From Methanosarcina barkeri MS (lineage in GTDB: Archaea; Halobacteriota; Methanosarcinia; Methanosarcinales; Methanosarcinaceae): a stretch of DNA of 64,000 bases. The translations under genes were made by a program, and so were the position numbers. The notes under the pieces are model-generated. The model was not told the origin of the DNA. It did no database searches and saw only the letters and a program-made list of their open reading frames with translations. Positions 37,295 to 45,905 of the stretch are shown here, one piece after another. Location: contig NZ_CP009528.1 in the NCBI RefSeq assembly GCF_000970025.1, positions 1,289,168 through 1,353,167 of the forward strand, given 5' to 3'. The first letter of the stretch is position 1; each line of letters starts with the position of its first letter.

Positions 37295-37460
37295 TTGGAA
37301 CAATCTTTTCGCCGGTTGAACCAAAATCGTTGCGCCGGTTTATCACGCCGATAATGTTAGGGTAAGGGTCTCAAATTCAAATGCTGAACCGTTTTCGCTC
37401 AAGCCTTTTTTGAAAAGGCTTGCAGGCAAACAGTTTTTTAAAAAAGGTTTGAGGGGGGCG
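37295..37460 (+). repeat. Dispersed palindromic intergenic repeat, copy 2
   Basis: Contains a perfect hairpin at 37400-37422: arms CAAGCCTTTT and AAAAGGCTTG around TTG, followed by a GCAGGCAAACAG tail and a second T/A run. The left part shares GCCGGTTTATCACGCCG with copies 3 and 4. Lies between purN and the HTH-regulator gene, in the space upstream of purN. Confidence 0.85.
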
Positions 37461-37479
37461 GGCGGCGGAAACTTGGTTT

Positions 37480-38463
37480 TTACTTTTCTTCGTGAGTTTC
37501 TCTACGTTCCTCTATAAAGGTAAGGAGCTCTTGAGAATCACTTATTTTATCAAGTTCTTTTTTCTCGATCATAACCGTGTTTTCTACGGATTTTATTTTT
37601 GAGTGCCCGTTGATGATAAACACGGATTGGGTCTCAGTGACGCAGGAAATACTGCTCATTAAATGAGCCCTTTTGACCACTGTCGTATTGAATTCGCTGA
37701 CTCCTGTAAGGATAACTGAGGATTCGTCCCGTGATATGGCCTTGAAAGGAGCCTGCGCAGTAGGAAGGACGTCATAGCCAAGCATGGAAATTGTGTTAAG
37801 GATCAAATCTTCCGGTAAAAGCGTACAGGGTTTTTCCTGGGTTTTGGTTCTGGATTCTGCTTTCTTTCGGGGCTTCCTGCTCCCGCAGGATTGCAGGATA
37901 TTTATGGGCTTTGCAAGCTCAACCCCAAAGATATCTTCCAGCTGGAGTACGACATCTATCGACGCGTCCATGCCTTCTTCTTCGTATTTGCTGATAGTTC
38001 TCCTTGAAACCCCTACCATGGAGGCAAGAGTTCCAAGAGACATTGACTGACCCATCCTGGCTTTTTTAAGAAGATCTCCTTCTATAGAGACGTATAACCC
38101 GCCCGGAGCTGCTGAAACAAGAGGAGGAACATTTTCAATAAAGTAATCGTAAAGAGTCTGTACATTCAGGGCAAGAATATCATAACGCATATACACAACG
38201 CTATCTTCAAGCATCTGGTCTCTGGTCTTTGCCCCCACAACAATAGCAGAGCCCCCAAGGTATTCGGCAAGGTACTTCATCTCCCTGGCAGTTTCTTCAT
38301 TCAGGCCGTCAATATTAAATAAAACCTTGCAAAGTAATAGTGTTTCATCTTTCCGTGCGGCAACATCAAAGCTCCTCGGACGAATATTACAGCGATCGGA
38401 GAGTGCAAAACCCGCACGTGCTAATACATCGATAATTTGATGTATGAGAACCTCTTTTGTCAT
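37480..38463 (-). CDS. Archaeal HTH (XRE-type) transcriptional regulator
   Basis: 327 residues. The central helix-turn-helix (about 139-190: SMSLGTLASMVGVSRRTIS, then KYEEEGMDASIDVVLQLE) is of the XRE/Cro kind. It is flanked by a nuclease-fold-like N-terminal domain (LARAGFALSDRCNIRPRSFD, LLCKVLFNIDGLNEETA) and a C-terminal domain of similar style (ISMLGYDVLPTAQAPFKAIS). This architecture is known as a conserved archaeal family of putative regulators; targets are unknown. A minus-strand AATATATATAG TATA box at about 38489-38503 is so close to the ATG that the leader would be very short. Confidence 0.8.
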   Translation of the reverse strand: MTKEVLIHQIIDVLARAGFALSDRCNIRPRSFDVAARKDETLLLCKVLFNIDGLNEETAREMKYLAEYLGGSAIVVGAKTRDQMLEDSVVYMRYDILALNVQTLYDYFIENVPPLVSAAPGGLYVSIEGDLLKKARMGQSMSLGTLASMVGVSRRTISKYEEEGMDASIDVVLQLEDIFGVELAKPINILQSCGSRKPRKKAESRTKTQEKPCTLLPEDLILNTISMLGYDVLPTAQAPFKAISRDESSVILTGVSEFNTTVVKRAHLMSSISCVTETQSVFIINGHSKIKSVENTVMIEKKELDKISDSQELLTFIEERRETHEEK

Positions 38464-38613
38464 TCCAGTATCAATCTCTGTTTGAACATCTATATATATT
38501 TTTCTTTACTTTTGACAATCCTCACAGTAGAAAAAAACGTCGATGAGTAACGAAAACTGTAATTGTCCGAAGCATATCTGGAAAATTAAAAGGCAAAAAC
38601 TGGAACCGAAAAA

Positions 38614-39900
38614 ATGATTATCGGAATTGATGATACCGACTCAAACGAAGGAATGTGCACAACATATCTGGGGGCTCTGCTGCTGGACGAACTTCAAGCC
38701 TACGGAACTGTAGAGACTCGCCCACTCCTTATACGCCTGAATCCGACTATCCCCTACAAAACAAGAGGAAATGCTGCAGTAGCAATGAAACTCAAGACTG
38801 ACTGCCCTGAAAAAGTAATTGCTCATGTTGTGTCCAGAATAGAGGAATTTGCACGCATTGAATGCGAAAAAACTAACCCCGGCGCGGTTTTTATCCCGGA
38901 AAAAGCTTACGAAAAGCTCAAGCCCGTCCTCAGGAATTTTCTGGAGAAAGCCGTAAAGGAAGTGATCGAAATAGAGGAGGCAAAAAGCCTTATCTCAGAA
39001 TCCGGGGTTCCTTCAAAGGGCTTCAAAAATGGAAGAGGATTGATAGGCGCCCTTGCAGCATGTGGGGCTATGCTTAACCTTGAAGAATGGGATCACACTT
39101 TCGAGTACCTGGCATACAGACAAAAGGAAAAATGGGGAACCCCACGCAAGATCGAGAAGGAAAGTTTCTTTGAGGCAGACAGGAACACTTATCCTGATAC
39201 CTGGGACACCGTGGACCTTAAAAACAGACTTGTTGTCTGTGTACCTCACTCGGCAGATCCCGTGCTTTTCGGGATCAGAGGGAAAAATCCAGCCGTAGTT
39301 ACAAAAGCTGTATCCCTAATCAGGGCTGAACCCATAGAACGTTTTGCCATATACAGAACAAATCAGGGTACTGATATGCACCTGATTTCCGCAGAAAGTA
39401 TTGCAGAAATAAGGGATATGCACTCTTACACGCTCGAAGGCACAGTCTCTGCAGTTCCAGAAACTATTCACGGAGGGCACGTTATTTTTCCCATTCAGGA
39501 TGGAGATGGAAACGAAATTGACTGCGCAGCCTTCGAACCCACAAAGAACTTTCGGCTGCTTATAAGGAAACTCAGGCCCGGAGATAGAATTGTAGTATCT
39601 GGAAGTGTAAATTCCAGAACTTTCAACATCGAAAAAATAGAGATAAAAAAGCTCGCTCCTCTTTACAGGGAAGAAAACCCGGTGTGTCCAACCTGCGGAA
39701 AACATATGAAATCATCAGGCCAAAACCAGGGTTTTCGCTGTAAAAAATGCGGAACTCAAGCTACCTCAAAAATTCTGTGTGAAACAAACAGAAACCTTAC
39801 AGAGGGATTATATGAAGTCCCGCCCTGCGCCCGTCGGCATCTTGCAAAACCTCTTGTAAGGGAGCAGAAATCTGATATAGAGATTCACCCTGCCCGCTAA
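38614..39900 (+). CDS. tiaS: tRNA(Ile2) 2-agmatinylcytidine synthetase
   Basis: Modifies C34 of the AUA-reading tRNA(Ile) with agmatine, so that it reads AUA and not AUG. 428 residues: IIGIDDTDSNEGMCTTYLG at the N-terminus (family-specific kinase-like part), PYKTRGNAAVAM, the FGIRGKNP segment, an OB-fold region (YTLEGTVSAVPETIHGGHV), and a C-terminal zinc ribbon CPTCGKHMKSSGQ...CKKCGTQA. Length and order are normal. ATG with only a weak upstream purine run. Essential archaeal gene, convergent with nadE. Confidence 0.95.
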   Translation: MIIGIDDTDSNEGMCTTYLGALLLDELQAYGTVETRPLLIRLNPTIPYKTRGNAAVAMKLKTDCPEKVIAHVVSRIEEFARIECEKTNPGAVFIPEKAYEKLKPVLRNFLEKAVKEVIEIEEAKSLISESGVPSKGFKNGRGLIGALAACGAMLNLEEWDHTFEYLAYRQKEKWGTPRKIEKESFFEADRNTYPDTWDTVDLKNRLVVCVPHSADPVLFGIRGKNPAVVTKAVSLIRAEPIERFAIYRTNQGTDMHLISAESIAEIRDMHSYTLEGTVSAVPETIHGGHVIFPIQDGDGNEIDCAAFEPTKNFRLLIRKLRPGDRIVVSGSVNSRTFNIEKIEIKKLAPLYREENPVCPTCGKHMKSSGQNQGFRCKKCGTQATSKILCETNRNLTEGLYEVPPCARRHLAKPLVREQKSDIEIHPAR

Positions 39901-39967
39901 GAAAAATAGGGATAAAAAAATCCCTTTCAATAAATTAGAACCACATATAAACTTATTTTTTATAAAT

Positions 39968-40110
39968 CAATCCGTTTGACCACAAACGCGCACCGTTTGA
40001 TCACGCCGACAATGACGTTTTCGCTCAAGCCTTTTTTGAAAAGGCTTGCGGACAAACCATTTTACAAAAGGCTTGCGGGCAAGCAATTTTTTAAATAGGG
40101 TCACGGGAAT
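39968..40110 (+). repeat. Dispersed palindromic intergenic repeat, copy 3
   Basis: Perfect hairpin at 40025-40047 (arms CAAGCCTTTT/AAAAGGCTTG around TTG), preceded by GATCACGCCGACAATGACG and followed by degenerate tail copies (AAAAGGCTTGCGGGCAAGCA). Lies between the convergent genes tiaS and nadE, where the hairpin could help to end transcription from the left. Confidence 0.85.
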
Positions 40111-40130
40111 CGGACGGGGATTAGGGTAAC

Positions 40131-40928
40131 TTAGTTTGGCGGCACCGGAGGAGCATTTCTTTTATGCTCACTTTTCTCTATACGGTTCATGACCGAATTC
40201 AGTTGTTCTGCAGAAATCCCGAGAGTGTTCAGAATAGTTTCAGAATCTTCGTTCTGCTCAAGCTTTTTGAGTACCTCATCTACTTTTAAATACGATATTC
40301 CAAGTTCGGCTTCATCGGTTTGGCCTGCCCAGAGACCTGCTGAGGGTTTTTTCGTGATAAGAGAATCAGGAACTCCGAGCCTGCGAGAAAGCTCCCATAC
40401 CTCGGTTTTGTAAAGTCCGCCTATGGGTTCGAGATCAACGCCTCCATCTCCATATTTCGTAAAGTAGCCAAGCAAGATCTCGGTTTTATTGCCGGTTCCT
40501 ATGACCATACGATTCATCCGGTTTGCATGGAAGTAAAGGAGAGACATTCTGATTCTTGCTTTCAGGTTGCCCATGGAGAGACGATCTGTAGATTCACTCT
40601 CAGGGACTGAAGCCATGAAAGCCGAGATAATTCCTGAAATGTCAATAGTCTGAAACTCAATTCCCAGACAGTCTGCAAGAGTTTTTGCATCTTTGCTGTC
40701 TTCAGAAGGGGTAAGGCCGGATTCGGGCATATGGATTCCAAGCACTTTATCTTTCCCCAGAGCTTTTACGGTAAGCGTTGCGGCAAGGGCTGAGTCTATT
40801 CCCCCACTAATGCCTACAACAGCTCCGTCTACACCTGCTTTACGGGTTTCATTCCGGATAAAATCAATAATCCTGTTCTGCGCGATTTCAAGGTTCATGC
40901 TGTCAATTCCTTGGTACTCATCAGGCAT
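40131..40928 (-). CDS. nadE: NH3-dependent NAD+ synthetase
   Basis: Amidates deamido-NAD with ammonia and ATP in the last step of NAD synthesis. 265 residues with the pyrophosphate loop VGISGGIDSALAATLTVKALG, the ATP/NaAD segments MVIGTGNKTEILLGYFTKYGDGGVD, IGGLYKTEVWELSRRLGVP and KPSAGLWAGQTDEAELGISY. No glutaminase domain, as usual in archaea. An inner Met ten residues on (MNLEIAQNRI) is an alternative start. Ends KRNAPPVPPN. Confidence 0.95.
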   Translation of the reverse strand: MPDEYQGIDSMNLEIAQNRIIDFIRNETRKAGVDGAVVGISGGIDSALAATLTVKALGKDKVLGIHMPESGLTPSEDSKDAKTLADCLGIEFQTIDISGIISAFMASVPESESTDRLSMGNLKARIRMSLLYFHANRMNRMVIGTGNKTEILLGYFTKYGDGGVDLEPIGGLYKTEVWELSRRLGVPDSLITKKPSAGLWAGQTDEAELGISYLKVDEVLKKLEQNEDSETILNTLGISAEQLNSVMNRIEKSEHKRNAPPVPPN

Positions 40929-41556
40929 ATAATTTTAATGGCCTTAAGATCCTGAGAATTCAAGATCCTGAGGTAGTAGATTTGAAAGACATCAGGTTTA
41001 AATCCCTATTCAGATTTAAATGACTATTTTGACGATTAAACAATTTTATACACAGAAGTTCCAGATATATAAAACCTCAGAGGAAAAATGGAGTTATGGT
41101 AAACTTATTTAATAAATGGAAGGTATAGGAGTAATATATGCCTGGTAATATAATATAAATAACTGATAATCAAATGTACGTCTAACCAATAACTGATTAT
41201 CAAAAGTACTTCTAACCAGTAGCTGGTTATCAAATGTACGTCTAGCCAATAACTAATTATCAAATGAGCCTCTAACCGACAAATTATTATTCGGATAGGG
41301 TTACAGGCTATAAAGGGGGTTTCTCTGGATAGGAAGACTGGACCGAAAATTCAAGGCATGAAAGTTCCATTACAAACACTCCGGGGTGAAAATCTACCTT
41401 ATCAAAGGCATTGAAATAAAAAGACGTCTAATATACAAAACGGGTAGCTCCATAATGTGCAGTCCAGAGAAATTGGAAAACCCGGTGTCCATTTATTTTA
41501 TACGATCATTAAACTAAAAGTTATTATCAAAAAGACAACTATTTTCGGGATGATCT
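40929..41556 (+). promoter_or_regulatory. Upstream region of the Cdc48-type ATPase gene with 30-bp repeats
   Basis: About 630 bp with no gene. It holds four 30-bp direct repeats (41158-41277) and, nearer the gene, a TTTATTTTATACG TATA-like sequence at about 41491-41503, roughly 60 bases before the ATG. The left end carries the nadE promoter on the other strand. Confidence 0.5.
41158..41277. repeat. Four 30-bp direct repeats (iteron-like)
   Basis: Units begin at 41158, 41188, 41218 and 41248, exactly 30 bp each. Consensus start AATAACTGATTATCAAATG, then TACGTCTAACC. They differ at several positions each, so they are older than the other minisatellites of the window. There is no spacer, so not a CRISPR. 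The regular spacing of nearly three DNA turns would suit cooperative protein binding upstream of cdc48. Confidence 0.85.
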
Positions 41557-43884
41557 ATGGAAGAAATACAGTTGAAGGTTGAAAAAGCATATCCTATCGA
41601 CCTTGGAAGAGGAATTATCCGACTTGACCCTACAACTTTGCTGAAGCTTCAGCTCTCACCAGGCGACATCGTGGAAATAAGAGGTAAGAAAAAGACCACG
41701 GCAAAGGTATGGAGAGCTGACAGGCAGGACTGGGACCAGGGACTCGTGAGAATTGATAACTTCATCCGGCAAAATGCAGGCGTTTCCATAGGAGAGAAGG
41801 TAACTATCAAAAAAGTTGAAGCTCCGGAAGCAAAAAAGCTTGTTTTGGCGCTTCCTGAAAGCATGATGCAGGGGGGACCTGAACTTCAGTTTGGGGAACA
41901 TGCAAATGAAATCATAAAACGGCATATTCTCAAAAGGCCGGTTTTCAGGGGGGACATCATTCCTATAATAAATTCGATGTCTCAGCCAATGACAGAATCC
42001 CTTACTACAAGCCAGGTAATCCCTCTGGTTGCTGTTGAGACTGACCCTGCAAACACGATTGTTCTTGTTACGGAAGCGACGCTTATCGAACTTCGTAAAA
42101 AGCCGGTTCAGGGGTATGAAAAAGCAACCCGGGGCGTGACTACTTATGAAGATATAGGAGGCCTCGGGGCTGAGATCATGCGTGTCCGGGAAATGATAGA
42201 GCTGCCCATGAAGCATCCTGAACTTTTCGCCCACCTTAATATCGAACCTCCGAAAGGAGTTATTCTCTATGGCCCACCCGGAACCGGAAAAACTCTGATT
42301 GCAAAAGCCGTAGCCAATGAATCCGGGGCAAGTTTCCATTACATTGCCGGCCCTGAAATTGTAGGGAAATTCTATGGAGAAAGTGAAGAAAGGCTAAGGA
42401 AGATCTTCGAGGAAGCAACTCAGGATGCGCCGTCGGTTATTTTTATTGATGAAATTGATTCCATTGCTCCTAAAAGAGAGAATGTAACAGGGGAAGTGGA
42501 AAGGCGTGTGGTCGCCCAGCTCTTGACTCTGCTTGACGGGATGGTAGAGAGAGGCCAGGTTGTGGTTATAGGAGCCACAAATCGTGTGGATGCGATTGAT
42601 CCGGCACTCCGAAGACCAGGCCGCTTTGACAGAGAAATCCATATAGGTGTGCCTGATACCAAAGACAGATATGAAATCCTCCAGATCCATACCAGGGGTA
42701 TGCCCATAGAAAGGGATGAGGAACCCGAGGAAATCGAAAAAGTCGAAACCGAAGCGGATGAAGCTGCCCTGGAGAGGGAAAGGAAAGAAAAGGCAGATAA
42801 ATATCTGATGTATTTGGCTGAAAGGACCCAGGGGTTTGTAGGCGCAGATCTGCTGGCTCTTGTACAGGAAGCTGCCATGCGGTGCCTGAGGGAAAATCTG
42901 CCTGACCTTGATCTGGAAAATGAACCAGTTCCTCCTGAAAGGCTGGAAAAAATCGTTGTAACCAAGAAAAACTTTGAAGATGCCCTGATGGAGGCCGAAC
43001 CCTCTGCTCTAAGAGAAATTTATGTTGAAATGCCCACAGTTAGCTGGAATGATGTTGGAGGGCTCGATGAAGCAAAGCAGTCCATTACTGAGGCTGTGGA
43101 ATGGCCCATTAAAAATCCGGAAAAGTTCGCTCACATGGGTATAAAAGCTCCAAGAGGAATTTTGCTTTACGGCCCTCCAGGAACTGGAAAGACCCTGATA
43201 GCGAAGGCTGTTGCCAAAGAGTCAAATGCTAACTTTATAAGCGTCAAAGGGCCTGAGATTTTCTCAAAGTGGCTTGGAGAATCGGAAAAAGCTATCAGGG
43301 AGACCTTCAGGAAAGCACGACAGGTCGCTCCCTGTGTGATTTTCTTTGACGAAATTGATTCGATTGCTTCTATGCCAGGGATGGAATCTACTGACAGTCA
43401 CACTTCTGAGAGGGTGCTTAACCAGCTTCTGACCGAGATGGACGGGCTTGAGTCTCTTAGAGATGTGGTGGTGATTGCCGCAACCAATCGCCCTAACCTT
43501 CTGGACCCTGCGATCCTGCGTCCAGGACGTTTTGACAGGTTGGTTTATATTGGTTCTCCTGACAAGAAAGGCAGGCTTAAAATCTTCAGGATCCATACAA
43601 AGGGTACACCTCTTGCTGATGATGTGGACCTTGAAGCCCTTGCCGACATAACTGAAGGGTATGTAGGTGCCGATATTGAGTCCGTTTGCAGGGAAGCCGT
43701 AATGATTGCCCTGAGGGAGAATTTCGATGCAGAATCTGTAGAAATGAGACACTTCAGGGAAGCTCTGAAGAAGGTAAAACCCACAATTACGGAGAATATC
43801 GCTCAGTTCTACGAAAAGATCGAGGCACAGTTTAAGGGAGGCCAGAGACTTACAGAAACAGCTGGCTATATCGGTTACAGGTAA
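41557..43884 (+). CDS. Cdc48/VAT-type AAA+ ATPase
   Basis: Protein unfoldase/segregase of 775 residues, cytoplasmic hexamer. N-terminal double-psi barrel domain (1-180: [18 protein letters not shown]), D1 with Walker A GPPGTGKT near 240, Walker [13 protein letters not shown] near 295 and arginine-finger region [12 protein letters not shown], then D2 with Walker A GPPGTGKT near 537, Walker [13 protein letters not shown] near 593 and [12 protein letters not shown]. An acidic/charged insert ([20 protein letters not shown]) follows the D1 ATPase core. The C-terminus is IGYR, close to but not a perfect HbYX proteasome-docking motif. The terminal codons seem to have seeded the adjacent minisatellite. 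Confidence 0.96.
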   Translation: MEEIQLKVEKAYPIDLGRGIIRLDPTTLLKLQLSPGDIVEIRGKKKTTAKVWRADRQDWDQGLVRIDNFIRQNAGVSIGEKVTIKKVEAPEAKKLVLALPESMMQGGPELQFGEHANEIIKRHILKRPVFRGDIIPIINSMSQPMTESLTTSQVIPLVAVETDPANTIVLVTEATLIELRKKPVQGYEKATRGVTTYEDIGGLGAEIMRVREMIELPMKHPELFAHLNIEPPKGVILYGPPGTGKTLIAKAVANESGASFHYIAGPEIVGKFYGESEERLRKIFEEATQDAPSVIFIDEIDSIAPKRENVTGEVERRVVAQLLTLLDGMVERGQVVVIGATNRVDAIDPALRRPGRFDREIHIGVPDTKDRYEILQIHTRGMPIERDEEPEEIEKVETEADEAALERERKEKADKYLMYLAERTQGFVGADLLALVQEAAMRCLRENLPDLDLENEPVPPERLEKIVVTKKNFEDALMEAEPSALREIYVEMPTVSWNDVGGLDEAKQSITEAVEWPIKNPEKFAHMGIKAPRGILLYGPPGTGKTLIAKAVAKESNANFISVKGPEIFSKWLGESEKAIRETFRKARQVAPCVIFFDEIDSIASMPGMESTDSHTSERVLNQLLTEMDGLESLRDVVVIAATNRPNLLDPAILRPGRFDRLVYIGSPDKKGRLKIFRIHTKGTPLADDVDLEALADITEGYVGADIESVCREAVMIALRENFDAESVEMRHFREALKKVKPTITENIAQFYEKIEAQFKGGQRLTETAGYIGYR

Positions 43885-43916
43885 AACTGCAGGCTAGAAT
43901 TACATTTAAGGGTTAC

Positions 43917-44071
43917 TGGTAAAAATTACAGGTAAAAATTACAGGTAAAAATTACAGGTAAAAATTACAGGTAAAAATTACAGGTAAAAATTACAGGTAA
44001 AAATTACAGGTAAAAATTACAGGTAAAAATTACAGGTAAAAATTACAGGTAAAAATTACAGGTAAAAATTA
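43917..44071. repeat. 13-bp minisatellite after the Cdc48-type gene, about 12 copies
   Basis: Unit AGGTAAAAATTAC repeated without a mismatch for most of its length. The last codons and stop of the upstream gene read GGTTACAGGTAAAA (43872-43885), which is nearly one repeat unit, so the array probably grew out of the gene's own end. Confidence 0.95.
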
Positions 44072-44222
44072 CGGTAAGAATTTAATCCAGTAACTCTTTA
44101 GAAGATTAGTTTTAAAAGGAAAAAGTTTTAAAGATCCTGGTTTCAAATGGAATAAAATATTCAAAGTGGAAATCAAGCTTTACCCAAACCGATAATATAC
44201 TGCCAACGGAGATACGATCAAA

Positions 44223-44477
44223 ATGTCAAAGGAATTTGCAAAGAACCTCTTTAACAAGCAGGTCATGGCTACCGACGGAACAGAAATAGGAATTTTGAAT
44301 AACGTTGTAGTCGAGATTAAAGGGGGAAACATTATTGACATGGTGGTTGCCCCAAATGTCAATTTAGATACTTCCAGGTACAGGAAAGCAGATAATTTTA
44401 TCCTCGTTCCTTTCGATTCGGTAAGTGCAATTAAAGACTATATAATAATAGACAAGATGAAAGCAAAGATAAACTAA
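44223..44477 (+). CDS. PRC-barrel domain protein
   Basis: 84-residue single-domain protein: KNLFNKQVMATDGTEIGILN, VVVEIKGGNIIDMVVAPN, FILVPFDSVSAIKDYIIID. The PRC-barrel fold is found in photosynthetic reaction centre subunit H and RimM; the short archaeal versions are common in methanogens with unknown role, possibly RNA or cell-division related. ATG at 44223, no strong ribosome binding site seen. It stands alone. Confidence 0.85.
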   Translation: MSKEFAKNLFNKQVMATDGTEIGILNNVVVEIKGGNIIDMVVAPNVNLDTSRYRKADNFILVPFDSVSAIKDYIIIDKMKAKIN

Positions 44478-44709
44478 ATAGGAGGAAAGGAACAAAAATT
44501 CCTTTCCTTTGGGATATTAAATTTGTTTTCTTATTTTTCTTTTAACAGAGGAACTCTTCTTTTAGTTCCGCCTGTTTTCATTAAAACTTGCTTTCATTGA
44601 AGCTTGTTTTCTTTAAAATCTGCTTTTTTAAAGGGAATTTTATTTTAATCTCAAGTTTTCGACCCTAAAGTGTTTTTCTAATCACAGTTTTAACCACAAT
44701 TTTATTTTC

Positions 44710-44901
44710 AGCAAAGAAATAAATGGAAAAATTTGGGTTGACCAAGAAGCATGGATACCTCTAAAATACGACACATATGATAAGAATGACAATCTCACAA
44801 TGACTATACAGATTCAATATCTAAAAGTAAATACTGTAATTCCTGGTTCTGAATTTGTTTTTGAAATTTCATTTGAGGCAAAAATAATTAATTATGTATA
44901 A
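44710..44901 (+). pseudogene. C-terminal remnant of a LolA/DUF4367-like surface protein
   Basis: The frame gives SKEINGKIWVDQEAWIPLKY, then DTYDKNDNLTMTIQIQYLKV, ending IINYV and a stop at 44899. The WVDQEAWIPLKYDTYD pattern is like the end of outer-membrane-lipoprotein-sorting-type (DUF4367/LolA-like) domains of methanogens. No start and no N-terminal part remain. Confidence 0.5.
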
Positions 44902-45006
44902 GGGCATTCTTTAATATTGCATAATCTATAATGGGAAGTGATGATCACTGAACAAAATTGATATATATATATAAATAATAATAAAAAATTATATTATATT
45001 TCGCGA

Positions 45007-45153
45007 TTGACTATTTTTTTTCTTGCATCAAGTATTATTACGGGATATATGCATAGTGACATAACATATGGAATAAAAAATGGGATTGTTATTGTGGTCG
45101 GATTAACAATTTTTATAATTTTCTATGAGAGGCACAAAAAAGGAAATAATTGA
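45007..45153 (+). CDS. Possible small membrane protein (48 aa)
   Basis: From a TTG at 45007 the frame reads LTIFFLASSIITGYMHSDI, then NGIVIVVGLTIFIIFYERHK and a stop: two hydrophobic segments and a basic tail. No ribosome binding site, and the frame is open further upstream, so it may be the end of a larger decayed gene. Confidence 0.25.
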   Translation: MTIFFLASSIITGYMHSDITYGIKNGIVIVVGLTIFIIFYERHKKGNN

Positions 45154-45276
45154 TGCCATGATTAGATTTGAACGGTGAAAAGCAAACGATGGAAAGTAAG
45201 CGACAAAAAATACATGAAATTCTTCTAATTACAGACACAAAGAAATGAAAGTACTTGATAGAATTTTCATGCCAAA

Positions 45277-45510
45277 CGCATATGATATTCTTTGGATAAC
45301 TGGCACAAAGAAATTAAAGTACTTTTCACTTCACACTTTATAGGCTATCTATTTCGTCATTAACTTAGGTAGTCAGGTTGTCCGAACTATGGTTTTTCAA
45401 ACCATTGCTAAACTAATCAGTGAATTGTCATACAAGGCTTAAATTTGATAAGGAGCAGAGACTCAACAGGGGCATTGGGAGCCAGTTTTGTTCCGTACTT
45501 TCATGCTAAA
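45277..45510 (+). repeat. Dispersed noncoding repeat, copy 1 (partner at 54892-55127)
   Basis: Begins AAACGCATATGATATTCTT and continues through CACAAAGAAATTAAAGTACT, TTTTTCAAACCATTGCTAAA, CTAATCAGTGAATTGTCATA, GATAAGGAGCAG and GGGAGCCAGTTTTG. The same order occurs at 54892-55127 in the same orientation with about one change in ten. The part AGACACAAAGAAATGAAAGT also appears just outside at 45232. No coding frame; perhaps the end of a mobile element. Confidence 0.8.
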
Positions 45511-45905
45511 CAGGGGTGCAACCGCCAGGAAAAACTTAGAGCTTGCTGGATACTATATTTCGTATGTATCTTGCAAGTGACTGTAGTGTAAAAACCTTTC
45601 CTTCCAATTATTATATAACTCAGACTATTTTATCTAAACTTTCCTAGTTTAAAATAAAGATCAATAAGTAACTAAAAATAGAAGAAATTTTACTTGTACA
45701 ATTATATAATATCTAAGTAGTCTACTTATTTGCCGAGTTTACCTGATATACAAATATAGATGTAATCAAGATTGACATTTTTGATCCAATATTATATTAT
45801 TATCGGGAAAATCAAAGGCTATAATTCTATCCGAAAGTCCGAATATATAGGTTACACAAATTGTACCCTGGCTTTGAGGGATAAAAGCTATGTGGGGGAG
45901 GGGAA

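Larger units (their letters stand above)
44478..45905. other. Long region with gene remnants and a dispersed repeat
   Basis: About 1.4 kb without an intact recognised gene. It holds a decayed sorting-protein-like fragment (44710-44901), a possible small membrane ORF (45007-45153), a dispersed 230-bp repeat (45277-45510), and, at 45844-45849, TATATA of the promoter for the next gene. T-rich stretches after 44477 may end transcription. Confidence 0.7.

Noticed and set aside
41158-41277. Possible CRISPR array of 30-bp repeats
   Set aside because: The repeats abut directly without spacers and number only four.
42420-42965. 181-codon frame antisense to the Cdc48-type gene
   Set aside because: Serine-rich shadow of the conserved AAA+ domain; no evidence of its own.
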